Assembly (NCBI GenBank): GCA_007125155.1
Contig: SLDR01000029.1
Location: 1-33,538 of the forward strand
DNA length: 33,538 bases
Direction of reading: 5' to 3'
DNA from: Candidatus Campbelliibacteriota bacterium
GTDB lineage: Bacteria; Patescibacteriota; Minisyncoccia; Phycocordibacterales; CSBR16-193
Shown: positions 7,909 to 16,438 of the stretch, one piece after another
Position numbering within the stretch: position 1 is the first letter of the stretch
Layout: each line of letters opens with the position of its first letter
The notes under the pieces: generated by a model
Told to the model about the DNA's origin: nothing
Databases searched by the model: none
Seen by the model: only the letters and a program-made list of their open reading frames with translations
Position numbers and translations under genes: made by a program

Positions 7909-8788
7909 ACTTTTTTTTCCTTTTACCTCTATATGGTCTCTGTCTGTCCTTGTTTTCGTCTTCTTTGGCTTTTTCCTCTTTATCCTCTTCCTTCTCTTCC
8001 TTCTCTTCCTTCTCTTCCGACCCCTCGGATCCTTCTTTTTTCTCCGAGTTTCTTCTTTCCATTTCCTCCTTGAATTTTAACTTATGTTTCCTTAAAAACA
8101 ACTCCTGGGATATGGTAAAAACGTTACTTGTTAGAAGATAAAGGGCCACGATGGCGGAAAGAAAATAAGCGATACCACCAATAATGAAAGGGAAGAAATA
8201 CCGCATCTGAATATTCATATTCCTTGCCAGATCATCTTTGAAGGATGAATCTTTCTTTCTTTCCTGTATTGGAGGCATCGATAGGCGAAGTTGAATAAAA
8301 CTGGTTATACCCGCCAAGACCGCAAGGATCAAACTCCTTTCCGAGATATCCATGATTCCCAAAAAAACCATACTTATCTCATCAGGTTTTGGAACGAAAT
8401 CATAAAGAAGGTCCATGCGTATCTCAGGAAGATTTGCATGCAAAAATATCAGATATAAAGATATGATTATCGGCATCTGCACCAGAAGAAGGAGAATGGT
8501 TGAAAACGGATTTATACCTTTATCTTTATAAAACTTAAGCATCTTTTCTGCTTGTTTCTGTTTGTCATCCTTGTATTTCTCTCTGAGATCCTTAAGATCC
8601 TGATGATAAAGTTGTAGTTTTTGTTGAGTGAATATAGCCTTTTTAGACAAAGGGAAAATTATAAATCTGACCAGAACGGTGAGGGTAACTACGGCTATCC
8701 CGGCATCTATAAAAGGAGAGAGGCTGGTGATGAAAACAAGAAGATTATATAAAGGTTCGTAAATTATCGTTTTTAGAAAAGATATCAT
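7886..8788 (-). CDS. yidC: YidC/Oxa1 membrane protein insertase
   Basis: A 300-residue insertase of the short Gram-positive-like type without the large periplasmic domain. TM1 carries the conserved Arg of the hydrophilic groove (VLVRFIIFPLSKKA), followed by the cytoplasmic coiled hairpin (KDLREKYKDDKQKQAEKMLKFYK), then the INPFSTILLLLVQMPIIISLY helix and two to three more helices to about residue 240. The tail from 255 is extremely charged (EKKEGSEGSEEKEEKEE), fitting a ribosome-interacting extension, and a Lys/Arg-rich end. It inserts and folds inner-membrane proteins, here plausibly including the secretion-cluster subunits. It sits between rnpA and khpB in the canonical order; no yidD is present in the 108-nt gap before it. 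Confidence 0.95.
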   Translation of the reverse strand: MISFLKTIIYEPLYNLLVFITSLSPFIDAGIAVVTLTVLVRFIIFPLSKKAIFTQQKLQLYHQDLKDLREKYKDDKQKQAEKMLKFYKDKGINPFSTILLLLVQMPIIISLYLIFLHANLPEIRMDLLYDFVPKPDEISMVFLGIMDISERSLILAVLAGITSFIQLRLSMPPIQERKKDSSFKDDLARNMNIQMRYFFPFIIGGIAYFLSAIVALYLLTSNVFTISQELFLRKHKLKFKEEMERRNSEKKEGSEGSEEKEEKEEKEEDKEEKAKEDENKDRQRPYRGKRKKKYGRRSRK

Positions 8789-8896
8789 ATTTGGTAATTA
8801 ATTTTCCGTATTTATACTGTATTTGTCCGGATAGACATACATAATAGACCAGATTAACACATATAATTAAATGATTGAAGCTATTTAGATGACCTC

Positions 8897-9217
8897 CTAT
8901 ATCAATAACCTTTTAAACTCACTTTCTACATCACTAATGTCGGTATCAGCGGTTTTATTATTCACAATGATCACATACATTCCGGGTTTAATATCTTTAT
9001 AAACCGAAGATAAAGCTGAAAAAACCCTTCTCTTTAAAGAGTTTCTTTCGATCACTTTTTTTGTTACCGTTTTAGGGACAACGACGGCGAATTTAGAATG
9101 TTCAAATCCATTTAAAATCGCCAGTATTTTAAAAATATCAGAGGAGAATACTTTGGTGGGAGAAACAAAAACTTTCTTTACTTCAGGTGTTCGAAGTTTA
9201 TTTTTAACGGGGATCAT
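8897..9217 (-). CDS. rnpA: Ribonuclease P protein component
   Basis: 106 residues with the RnpA hallmark KKVIERNSLKRRVFSAL (the R-N-x-x-K-R-R basic helix that contacts the P RNA) at about residues 53-69, plus the preceding beta strands (HSKFAVVVPKTV). It assists the RNase P ribozyme in 5' processing of pre-tRNA. The gene starts 7 nt after the rpmH stop, the universal rpmH-rnpA pairing, and is cotranscribed with it. Length is normal for the family. Confidence 0.95.
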   Translation of the reverse strand: MIPVKNKLRTPEVKKVFVSPTKVFSSDIFKILAILNGFEHSKFAVVVPKTVTKKVIERNSLKRRVFSALSSVYKDIKPGMYVIIVNNKTADTDISDVESEFKRLLI

Positions 9218-9224
9218 GAAGTGA

Positions 9225-9365
9225 TTAACTCGAAACCGAGATTTTCTTCCTTCCTTTACGACGTCTTTGTTTTATGACCTTACAGCCGGAGGCTGTTCTT
9301 TGTCGTGATAAGAATCCGTGTTTTCTCTTCCTTTTTAGTTTTTTCGGTTTGTATGTAAATGACAT
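9225..9365 (-). CDS. rpmH: 50S ribosomal protein L34
   Basis: A 46-residue, very basic protein below the usual ORF-length cutoff. It opens [20 protein letters not shown] and continues with R-x-R-T-A-S-G-C-K-V and the Arg/Lys run ending in ISVSS, all characteristic of L34 (consensus KRKRxHGFxxRMxTxxGRKVLxxRRxKGRxxLSV). It is part of the large ribosomal subunit. It is divergent from dnaA, the standard origin-proximal arrangement. Confidence 0.95.
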   Translation of the reverse strand: MSFTYKPKKLKRKRKHGFLSRQRTASGCKVIKQRRRKGRKKISVSS

Positions 9366-9374
9366 AGTTTTTAA

Positions 9375-9402
9375 ATAGTACCACTTTTAAACAAAAAATC
9401 AA
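9375..9402 (-). promoter_or_regulatory. Promoter for rpmH-rnpA
   Basis: On the minus strand TTGATT (9402-9397), a 16-nt spacer and TACTAT (9380-9375), with TGG ahead of the -10 giving an extended -10. The rpmH ATG begins 10 nt downstream, so the leader is only a few nucleotides. Confidence 0.5.
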
Positions 9403-9508
9403 ATTTATTTTTTTTATTTTAGATTATTCCTAATATTATTTTAAAGCGAATATTTTACAAAATTTGCCTTTCTTCTAAAAAAATCTTAAAATGACACTTC
9501 AGAAGGGG

Positions 9509-9517
9509 TTGTCCACA
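9509..9517 (+). promoter_or_regulatory. DnaA box upstream of dnaA
   Basis: TTGTCCACA differs from the consensus TTATCCACA by one base. Its position before dnaA suits autoregulation or a subsidiary origin site. Confidence 0.45.
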
Positions 9518-9620
9518 TATTATAAACAGGAGGTTAACATTCGAAATACTGGTATTGGGGGGTTTTAAAATGCTATGCTCTCAATATATTATAAAAATCT
9601 CATCAATGAAAACAGTGATC

Positions 9621-10964
9621 ATGGATAATGAAAAGCTTTGGGAGAATGTCCTATTGGAAATAGAGCTTTCAATATCAAAAGCTAATTTTAATACCTGGTT
9701 CAAAGATACTTACATAAATAAGAAAAATGAAGGAGTTATCCAAATAAGTGTTCCCAATACATTTGTAAGAGATTGGCTTTCGACGAAATATCACTCCATG
9801 ATATTAAAAAATCTTCGAAATCTTTCTCCTGATGTTTACTCCTTGGAATACGTGGTTGAAAAAGGCCGTAACAAAAAAGAAAAGAAAGATGACCTTTTCC
9901 AAGGAGATATTGCTACGGAATTACCTTTAGCTAATACTTATATTAACAAAGATAGCAACCTTAATCCCAGATATGGTTTTGATTCATTTGTCGTGGGCCC
10001 TTTCAATGAACTGGCTTACGCCGCATCCCAGGCAGTCATAAAAGATATTGGTTCCGTTTATAATCCTTTCTTTGTTTATGGAGGGACCGGTCATGGAAAA
10101 ACACATATTATACAAGCTATCGGAAACAAGATCGCTGAAAAAAATAAAGACGCTAAGGTTTTTTATGTTACATCAGAACGTTTCGTGATCGATTACGTAA
10201 CTTCTATCCAATTAAATAAAGTAACTGAATTCAAAGAAAAATACAGAAAATATGATGTATTGATAATGGATGATATTCAGTTCTTATCAAACAAAGAAAA
10301 AACACAAGAAGAGCTTTTCCATCTTTTCAACACTTTGTATGATAATAATAAACAGATAGTGTTCTCATCCGACAAACACCCCAACTACATACCGGGACTT
10401 GAGGACAGACTTAAATCAAGATTTGGCGCAGGAATGATGGTGGATATACCGGCTCCGGATCAAGAATCAAGAGCTGCTATATTAAAGAAAAAAGCTCAGT
10501 CCAATAATATATCGCTATCCGAGGATATAATAAATTATTTAGCCTATTCGATAGAAGGGAATATTCGAGACCTTGAAGGTATCTTGAATTCACTAGCCTG
10601 TCAGATGAAAATAAAAAAAGGGAATATTTCACTCTCCGAGGTTAAACATCTGGCACGAAACAGTAAAAAACCTCAAAAAAATGTTTCCCCATCGGAGGTC
10701 ATCAGAGCTGTATCGGTATTTTACAATATAGACGAAGAGTGTATTCATAGAAAAACCAGAAAAAAGGAAGTTATCAGGCCAAGACAGGTCATAATGTACC
10801 TCCTAAGAGAAGACTATAAAATATCTTACCCCTCAATAGGAGAGAAGTTGGGTGGAAGAGATCACACCACGGTCATCCACTCCTGTGAAAAGATAAAAAA
10901 AGAACTAAAGGTGAACGACAACCTGATCCAAGAATTGGAACAAATAAGAACCATGATAGGATAG
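9621..10964 (+). CDS. dnaA: Chromosomal replication initiator DnaA
   Basis: A complete DnaA. Domain I begins MDNEKLWENVLLEIELSISKANFNTWFK. The AAA+ domain III has Walker A GGTGHGKTH and Walker B VLIMDDIQF; domain IV carries the box-binding signature GGRDHTTVIHSCEKI. The frame is open further upstream (TTG 9555, ATG 9570, ATG 9606). I chose the ATG at 9621 (447 aa) because the family's domain I starts there; ATG 9570 with GGGGGG upstream is the main alternative and would add 17 residues. It opens the origin together with the AT-rich dnaA-dnaN gap. It is followed, after that gap, by dnaN and the DciA-like gene. Confidence 0.95.
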   Translation: MDNEKLWENVLLEIELSISKANFNTWFKDTYINKKNEGVIQISVPNTFVRDWLSTKYHSMILKNLRNLSPDVYSLEYVVEKGRNKKEKKDDLFQGDIATELPLANTYINKDSNLNPRYGFDSFVVGPFNELAYAASQAVIKDIGSVYNPFFVYGGTGHGKTHIIQAIGNKIAEKNKDAKVFYVTSERFVIDYVTSIQLNKVTEFKEKYRKYDVLIMDDIQFLSNKEKTQEELFHLFNTLYDNNKQIVFSSDKHPNYIPGLEDRLKSRFGAGMMVDIPAPDQESRAAILKKKAQSNNISLSEDIINYLAYSIEGNIRDLEGILNSLACQMKIKKGNISLSEVKHLARNSKKPQKNVSPSEVIRAVSVFYNIDEECIHRKTRKKEVIRPRQVIMYLLREDYKISYPSIGEKLGGRDHTTVIHSCEKIKKELKVNDNLIQELEQIRTMIG

Positions 10965-11259
10965 TGAGATTTCCGATCGGTTTAATACATGTGGACTATT
11001 TATGGATAAACGTCTTAAAATGTATGAATAGATGTTGAAAAATAAGTTGATATGAGAAAACAAAACTGTCTATAAATTTAATTTATAAAAAAGATCTTAT
11101 TATTAATAACCTTAAAATATATAAATACCCACTGTTTTAATATAAAAATTTATTCAAAAAATCAAAGACTGTGTTTATATTTTGATCATATCCACATATT
11201 CACACAGCTAATAATAAAAAGAAAGAAAGATATTTTAAAAAAATTATTTATTTATTAAA
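10965..11259. other. Probable chromosomal origin (oriC), dnaA-dnaN intergenic region
   Basis: A 295-bp strongly AT-rich stretch without ORFs. DnaA-box-like 9-mers: TATGGATAA at 11001-11009 (reverse of TTATCCATA), ATATCCACA at 11188-11196 and ATATTCACA at 11196-11204, each one or two mismatches from TTATNCACA, plus TGTGGACTA at 10990-10998 (reverse, two mismatches). Long A/T runs at about 11080-11160 and 11210-11250 could be the unwinding element. Together with the flanking dnaA, dnaN, rpmH and rnpA this is the expected bacterial origin position; function is inferred. Confidence 0.6.
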
Positions 11260-12366
11260 ATGAAAATTGAATGCACAAAAGAAACCTTATCATCAGCTCT
11301 CCAAAAACTTGAAAAAGTTACGGTCAAGAATCCAACCTTACCGGTTTTGAAATGCGTATTGTTCCAAGTTGAAAAAGGTTCAATATTTCTTAAAGCCACG
11401 AATCTTGATATAGGTGTTGAAATAGAGATACCCGGAAGAGTGATCAAAGAAGGAGGTTTTGCTGTCCCGGGTGATATCATAACCCACCTTTTTACAAACA
11501 TAAATGATAAAGGGAAAATTAAAATAGAGAAAGATGAGGATAGTAATTATGCTTTGATAAAGAGTGATAAAACCTCTACAAAGATAAATATATATCCATC
11601 AGATGAATTTCCCGGCATTCCAAGATCGGAAGGGGAGATGGGATCTTTTGATATCACCTCAGATCAATTGGATGAAGGAATAAGATCGGTGTGGTTAAGC
11701 GCTTCAACATCAAACATTAAACCCGAACTTTCAAGTGTTCATCTTTATGATAGAGATAATATGTTGTTTTTTGTCGCCACCGATTTTTTTCGACTATCGG
11801 AAAAGAAGATAAACACAAGATCAGAACTTAAGGATATATCCATACTTTTACCTTATAAAAATACTCAGAACATAATAAGACTTATCGATGGTAAGGAGAA
11901 AATTAAATTTTTAATTGATGAGAATCAGGTCTCTTTAATGACAAAAAACACCTTAGTGACGTCAAGAACGATAAATGGGAGTTTTCCAGATTATATACAG
12001 ATAATCCCTAAAAAATTCAACTCAAAAGCAACTATTTTAAAAGAAGACCTTTCGGCCGCTTTAAAAGTAAACTCTATCTTTTCCGGAGAATTCAATCAAA
12101 TAAAATTCATAGTATCGAAAAAAAGTAAAAAATTGAAAGTAGAAACAAATAACGCTCATATCGGTACAAATGTTACAGAGATAGATTCAGATATAGAGGG
12201 AGATGATATGGAGATCACCTTTAACCATAAGTACATTTCGGATTGTCTTCCTTATTTCAACTCAGAGAGCATCACTCTCGGTTTTGAGGGACTTAATAAA
12301 CCCCTTTTAATAAAAGGGGTAAGTGATGATTCTCTTTGTCAGCTTATAATGCCAATGAATAAATAA
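11260..12366 (+). CDS. dnaN: DNA polymerase III beta subunit (sliding clamp)
   Basis: A 368-residue beta clamp, normal length. The start MKIECTKETLSSALQKLEKVT and the end LCQLIMPMNK match the family (the latter corresponding to the conserved C-terminal MPM-R/K). Three successive clamp domains of about 120 residues are recognisable from the repeated beta-alpha pattern (for example TLPVLKCVLFQVEKGSIFLKATNLDIG in domain 1). It encircles DNA and tethers polymerases, with Pol III and Pol I as partners. No Shine-Dalgarno precedes the ATG; the upstream sequence is nearly all A/T. Confidence 0.95.
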   Translation: MKIECTKETLSSALQKLEKVTVKNPTLPVLKCVLFQVEKGSIFLKATNLDIGVEIEIPGRVIKEGGFAVPGDIITHLFTNINDKGKIKIEKDEDSNYALIKSDKTSTKINIYPSDEFPGIPRSEGEMGSFDITSDQLDEGIRSVWLSASTSNIKPELSSVHLYDRDNMLFFVATDFFRLSEKKINTRSELKDISILLPYKNTQNIIRLIDGKEKIKFLIDENQVSLMTKNTLVTSRTINGSFPDYIQIIPKKFNSKATILKEDLSAALKVNSIFSGEFNQIKFIVSKKSKKLKVETNNAHIGTNVTEIDSDIEGDDMEITFNHKYISDCLPYFNSESITLGFEGLNKPLLIKGVSDDSLCQLIMPMNK

Positions 12367-12377
12367 TTTTCATGTAA

Positions 12378-12635
12378 ATGAAAGAAGTTTCAAAACTCCT
12401 TGAACGTTTCAGAAAAGTATTGGATTCCGGAAGATCGGACATGATATCCGTAAGTCGATCGGTTTATGATGTTACGGGATTGAAGGTTAAAGAAAAAGAC
12501 ATATCCATACGAAACGGAAATGTTTATATAAAATGTGATTCTGTTATTAAGAATGAAATAATCTTAAACGAGGCCAAAATAATCTCTTTATTTCATAAAA
12601 AAGGAGGTTCATCTTCAGTGGTAAAAATAAGATAA
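12378..12635 (+). CDS. DciA-like (DUF721) small protein
   Basis: An 85-residue basic protein starting 11 nt after dnaN. It has an N-terminal helix (KEVSKLLERFRKVL) followed by an alpha-beta segment (DISIRNGNVYIKCDSVIKNEIILNEAKIISLFHKK) and a final VVKIR strand. This matches the compact DUF721/KH-like core of DciA proteins, which load the replicative helicase in bacteria lacking DnaC/DnaI and are often encoded close to dnaA/dnaN or recF. The assignment rests on secondary-structure pattern, size and location, so the symbol is left empty. It ends the rightward replication group. Confidence 0.5.
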   Translation: MKEVSKLLERFRKVLDSGRSDMISVSRSVYDVTGLKVKEKDISIRNGNVYIKCDSVIKNEIILNEAKIISLFHKKGGSSSVVKIR

Positions 12636-12721
12636 TCCTGCTTTTAATAGATATTTGAAAAAGCGAAAATATGTTTCGGATGCGAAATTTTGGATAGATA
12701 ATTTTTCTATGTAATTAATTT

Positions 12722-14983
12722 CTATTCAGTATCACCTTCCATTACTTCATCAATTTCTTCTTCAATTTCATTTTCGGTCCTAATTATACCTTGCCACTCA
12801 GCCCATCTCTGGACGGGATACTCCCAGTATATATATTGAGAATCTCTGTAGGGATTTGAAGGAGGGTCTCCTCTGGGATCCTCTCTTCTCACCCAATGAA
12901 GTATGGAATGAACTCTCACCGAAGGTGTTACCTCTTCACGTGTTTCTTCTTCATCGTCATTATTATCATTATTGTTGTTATCCCCGGAAGGATTGTTGGG
13001 AACATTGGTGTTTTCAAAGGACGTTACCCTCCAAGATCCCCTAAGAACTGGCTTTAGTTCCGAAATGTCTTCTCTTGCCGGCGTAGAAAAAGAAGAAGAA
13101 AGACCGGAATTTCTTTTATCCACCAATACAGGTTCAATGAACTCCCTCCAAAAAGGAGTAATTATAAAACTTGCCACACGTCTCTCCATAGGAGAATTAT
13201 CATTATTTCCGGCCCAAGCACCAACAACTATATCGGGAGAGTATCCAACTACCCACGCATCTCTGTAATCATTTGTCGTACCGGTCTTTACCGCCACATC
13301 GTAACCCGGGAAATTTAGAAGGGAGTTTTCACCAAAAGCCGGTGCTCTGGCGGTATTGTCTGAAAGTATGTCGGATATTAAAAGCGCGATATTTCTTTCA
13401 AGAACCCTTTCTCTTACCGGTTGACGCTCTTCGATCACCTCTCCTTGGTTATTCTCTATTTTGACTATAGGGGAAGGTTCAACCCTGATACCCTCATTGG
13501 CGAAAACACCGTAAGCGCTAGTTAGGTCAAGTAAAGAAACCTCTCCTCCTCCCAGAACCATTGTTAGTCCGTATCTATCGATATCCGTTATGCTTTCCAG
13601 GCCCATGGATCTTGCAAGCTGACCGGTTTCCCTTAATCCGGCAAGATGAAGGGTCTTTACCGCGGGAACGTTTATCGATTGAGCCAAGGCGTCTCTCATG
13701 GTCATGGGTCCTCTGAATATCCCGTCAAAGTTTCCGGGCGAGTAACAAGGGTAAGAGTGTGTAAGATCGTAAGGGCTACAGGCGGTGGAAAATTGTGTTT
13801 TAAGATCGAAAACTATTGTTTCCGGAGTGTAACCTCTTATAAACGCTTGCGCATAAGCAAAAGGCTTGAATGCCGATCCGGGCTGTCTGTAGGATGTCGT
13901 TATATTATAATTTCCGTCAATATTCGGATCCGAATAATCCCTGGAACCCACCATGACCAAAATACCGCCTGTTTTTGGATCTATAGCTGAAAGAGCTATA
14001 TTTTCAGCGTTAAAATTATCTACATTACGGTGAGCGTGCTCAAGTGCCAATCGTTCAGCCTCTCTTTGCATATCGTAATCCAGTGTTGTCGTTATACGTA
14101 GTCCACCACGATCAAATATGTCGGCTCCATATTTGTTTTCAAGGTACTCTTTAACATACATTACAAAATGGGGGGCTCTTATTCCTCCTTCTTCTCTACT
14201 TAAGAAGTCAACATCCTCCTCAATGGCCTCTTGGTATTCTTCTTCCGTGATAAATTCATTTTTAAGCATTTCTCTTAAAACAAACCTTTGTCTCTGATCG
14301 AGAAGTTCACGATTTGGGCCGTAAGGCGAGAGACGTGTCGGTGCAACAGGAAGAGCAGCCAGGTAAGCGGCTTCGGCTATTGTTACATCAGATGCGGATT
14401 TACCGAAAAAAGATCGACTCGCTTGTTCTACTCCATAATTCGTACCCCCATAAGGTGTCTCGTTAAGGTAGAACTCGAAAATGGTATCCTTATCCATTAC
14501 TCTTTCAAGTCTAATTGAGAATATCCACTCTTTTAATTTCCTGGAAATGATCTTTTCTTGAGTAAGAACCGAGTTTTTAACTACTTGCTGGGTAAGAGTT
14601 GATCCTCCTTGAGTAAAATCACCGGTTCTTAAGTTGACCAAGGTTGCTCTAAGTATGGATTTTGGCTGTATGCCTCTGTGTTCGTAAAACCTGCTGTCCT
14701 CAACGGCAAGTGTGGCGTTTTTGATATGGTCACTGATCTCTTCAAAAGGAACCTCGGTTCTTCTTGCGTGTTCAAACACATCAAAAAGCAAGGTTTCTCC
14801 ATCATTTGCATATATTTTTGTTGTTTGTTCAACCCTTCTTTCTTCAAAGGAGTCCAGGTGGGGTATTTTTAATTGTGAAACCCAAAGTGTTATTGACCCC
14901 ATTGCAAAAAGAGCAACGGAGATAACAAACATCAGACCATATTTTAAAAAAGGATGTGTGAAAATATTTTTGATAACAGACAT
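12722..14983 (-). CDS. Class A penicillin-binding protein (transglycosylase-transpeptidase)
   Basis: A 753-residue PBP1A/1C-type enzyme. Residues 10-33 form a membrane anchor. The GT51 glycosyltransferase domain (about 60-240) contains EDSRFYEHRGI and GGSTLTQQVVKN. The transpeptidase domain (about 300-620) has the nucleophile motif SAFK (Ser370-Lys373), SIN as the second motif and KTGTT (about 566) as the third, all intact. The C-terminal 120 residues are a low-complexity Asn/Asp/Glu linker (NNNNDNNDDEEE) and a Trp-rich segment. It polymerises and cross-links peptidoglycan outside the membrane. It is transcribed alone on the minus strand, with a terminator hairpin just upstream separating it from the small acidic gene. 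Confidence 0.93.
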   Translation of the reverse strand: MSVIKNIFTHPFLKYGLMFVISVALFAMGSITLWVSQLKIPHLDSFEERRVEQTTKIYANDGETLLFDVFEHARRTEVPFEEISDHIKNATLAVEDSRFYEHRGIQPKSILRATLVNLRTGDFTQGGSTLTQQVVKNSVLTQEKIISRKLKEWIFSIRLERVMDKDTIFEFYLNETPYGGTNYGVEQASRSFFGKSASDVTIAEAAYLAALPVAPTRLSPYGPNRELLDQRQRFVLREMLKNEFITEEEYQEAIEEDVDFLSREEGGIRAPHFVMYVKEYLENKYGADIFDRGGLRITTTLDYDMQREAERLALEHAHRNVDNFNAENIALSAIDPKTGGILVMVGSRDYSDPNIDGNYNITTSYRQPGSAFKPFAYAQAFIRGYTPETIVFDLKTQFSTACSPYDLTHSYPCYSPGNFDGIFRGPMTMRDALAQSINVPAVKTLHLAGLRETGQLARSMGLESITDIDRYGLTMVLGGGEVSLLDLTSAYGVFANEGIRVEPSPIVKIENNQGEVIEERQPVRERVLERNIALLISDILSDNTARAPAFGENSLLNFPGYDVAVKTGTTNDYRDAWVVGYSPDIVVGAWAGNNDNSPMERRVASFIITPFWREFIEPVLVDKRNSGLSSSFSTPAREDISELKPVLRGSWRVTSFENTNVPNNPSGDNNNNDNNDDEEETREEVTPSVRVHSILHWVRREDPRGDPPSNPYRDSQYIYWEYPVQRWAEWQGIIRTENEIEEEIDEVMEGDTE

Positions 14984-15083
14984 TTTTATTGTGTTCTTTC
15001 AAAAAAGATAAAGATCTTAACGGAATTTACATAATAAAACCATTTTGATTTAAGGTCAAATTCGGAATTTCAAGACCTATTTC

Positions 15084-15109
15084 AAAAAACCCCTAAAAAA
15101 GGGTTTTTT
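15084..15109 (-). terminator. Intrinsic terminator after the small acidic gene
   Basis: AAAAAACCC (15084-15092) pairs with GGGTTTTTT (15101-15109). On the minus strand the hairpin ends in a T run directly downstream of the 58-aa ORF. The symmetric A/T flanks may allow function in both directions. Confidence 0.65.
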
Positions 15110-15136
15110 AGTTATATTCGTTGGGGGATATAATTT

Positions 15137-15313
15137 TTATTCCATGTCTTCCGGTATCTCCGGGATATCATCTTCTTCTATGTCTCCATCCGATTCATAT
15201 CGGTCGTTATAAAGTAGTTCTTCAAATGCTTTATCGGGGTCGTTTTCCTCATAATCCCATGTTTCATCTTCAGTTCTTTCAAAGATAGAGGGGTTTTCTT
15301 CAAAACTATTCAT
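15137..15313 (-). CDS. Small highly acidic hypothetical protein (58 aa)
   Basis: A short ORF from ATG at 15313 to TAA at 15137-15139. The product begins MNSFEENPSIFERTEDETWD and is about 40% Asp/Glu, with a tail alternating acidic residues and Pro/Ile (DIPEIPEDME). The codons look coding and a clean terminator follows its stop. It lies between the PBP gene and ruvC. No known domain; it is probably an unstructured acidic cytoplasmic protein. Confidence is limited by its length, and no Shine-Dalgarno is visible. Confidence 0.5.
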   Translation of the reverse strand: MNSFEENPSIFERTEDETWDYEENDPDKAFEELLYNDRYESDGDIEEDDIPEIPEDME

Positions 15314-15393
15314 TTTGTAAAAAATGATATTTCTTATAATGCATTATTTTTAGCAGAATTTTTAAAAATTGCAAATGTTAATAACAGCAATTT

Positions 15394-15909
15394 TTAGAGT
15401 TGTTTTTTGATCAAAAGGGTCTTGAGCGCAGCTGTACATGTCAATCCGACGGCTATGGCATCAAATTCATCGTCGTAGGTAATTTTTTTTTCAATTTTTA
15501 TTATCCTGGGTATGTTAGATATCATCTGTCTCTTTTCACATCTACCGTATCCGGTTATGGCCATTTTTACCTGCAGGGGATTGATCTCAATGGTTTCTAC
15601 ATCAAAGTGAGCAGCTCTGGAGAGAATAACGCCTCTGGCCTCGGCGACCTTTACCGCCGTTTTTTGATTGGTGTTAAAAAACAATGATTCCAGGGCCATT
15701 ATGTCGGGTTTGTATTGATTTAAGCAGTTATCAATGAAGTTGCTTAATAAAAGGAGTCTTTCCGAATGAGGTTTTTTTGGTGATGTTTTGAAACAGTCGG
15801 AAAAGATCAAGAACTCTTTACCTTTATTGGGTTTTTCTATTACCGCAACCCCGAGTCTTTCGTACCCGGGGTCTATTCCGATAACACGTACACCAACTTC
15901 ATTCCGCAT
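15394..15909 (-). CDS. ruvC: Crossover junction endodeoxyribonuclease RuvC
   Basis: 171 residues from the ATG at 15909, which overlaps the yebC end by 11 nt; an in-frame start at 15936 would add nine residues inside yebC and is less likely because the family begins close to VIGIDPGYERLG. Catalytic acidic residues are visible: Asp in GIDPG, Glu in LESLFF, and the C-terminal pair in YDDEFDAIAVGL. The RNase H-like fold resolves Holliday junctions with RuvAB. It is the last gene of ruvB-yebC-ruvC. RuvA is encoded separately at 26182-26751. Confidence 0.92.
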   Translation of the reverse strand: MRNEVGVRVIGIDPGYERLGVAVIEKPNKGKEFLIFSDCFKTSPKKPHSERLLLLSNFIDNCLNQYKPDIMALESLFFNTNQKTAVKVAEARGVILSRAAHFDVETIEINPLQVKMAITGYGRCEKRQMISNIPRIIKIEKKITYDDEFDAIAVGLTCTAALKTLLIKKQL

Positions 15910-16429
15910 TGTTGTAAATTGCTTGAATATCCACACTTTCTTCCAGTTCGTTCAAAACGGAGGAAAGTTTTTCCTTTGCTTCTTCTGATATTTTTACGGA
16001 GGTCGTACTTTTGTATCCCTCATCGGTCTTTTCGAAGGCCCAAGAGGCCGAACCCGGTTGGGCCAGTTCCATACCATTTCTATTAAGTATACTTTTTATC
16101 TCGGCAGCTGTCCTGTTCCTGTTATCCGTAAGTCCTTCTATTATGACGGCCACCCCCTCGGGTCCGTAAAATTCATAAACCACCGATTCCATATTCTGAA
16201 TATCCGATTGCTGTGCTCTTTTTACGGCTTTTTCTATGTTCTCGTTAGGCATGTTCACGGATTTAGCCTTCTCTATGGCTTTGCGTACGCAGGGATCGTC
16301 TCTGTCGCCCCCCGCTTTTTTAACCTCAACCGTTATAAGTCGAGACAGTTTTGAGAACTGCTTGCTTTTCTGTGCATCGCTGGTAGCTTTTTTATTTTTT
16401 ATTTTAGACCATTTATTATGTCCGGCCAT
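15899..16429 (-). CDS. yebC: YebC/PmpR-family protein
   Basis: A 176-residue protein opening MAGHNKWSKIKNKKATSDAQ, the almost invariant start of the YebC/TACO1 family (usual length about 240; this one lacks much of the C-terminal part). The family includes DNA-binding regulators and translation factors relieving ribosome stalls. PNENIEKAVKRAQ and YEFYGPEGVAVIIEGLTDNRNRTA are further family motifs. Position between ruvB and ruvC is a frequent arrangement. The shortening relative to other bacteria removes the last beta domain and seems natural because the stop falls in the tight overlap with ruvC. Confidence 0.9.
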   Translation of the reverse strand: MAGHNKWSKIKNKKATSDAQKSKQFSKLSRLITVEVKKAGGDRDDPCVRKAIEKAKSVNMPNENIEKAVKRAQQSDIQNMESVVYEFYGPEGVAVIIEGLTDNRNRTAAEIKSILNRNGMELAQPGSASWAFEKTDEGYKSTTSVKISEEAKEKLSSVLNELEESVDIQAIYNNAE

Positions 16430-16438
16430 ATTTATTAA

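Noticed and set aside
7848-8141. 97-aa plus-strand Ser/Phe/Leu-rich ORF
   Set aside because: Antisense of the Lys/Glu-rich YidC tail; composition is the mirror of the real gene.
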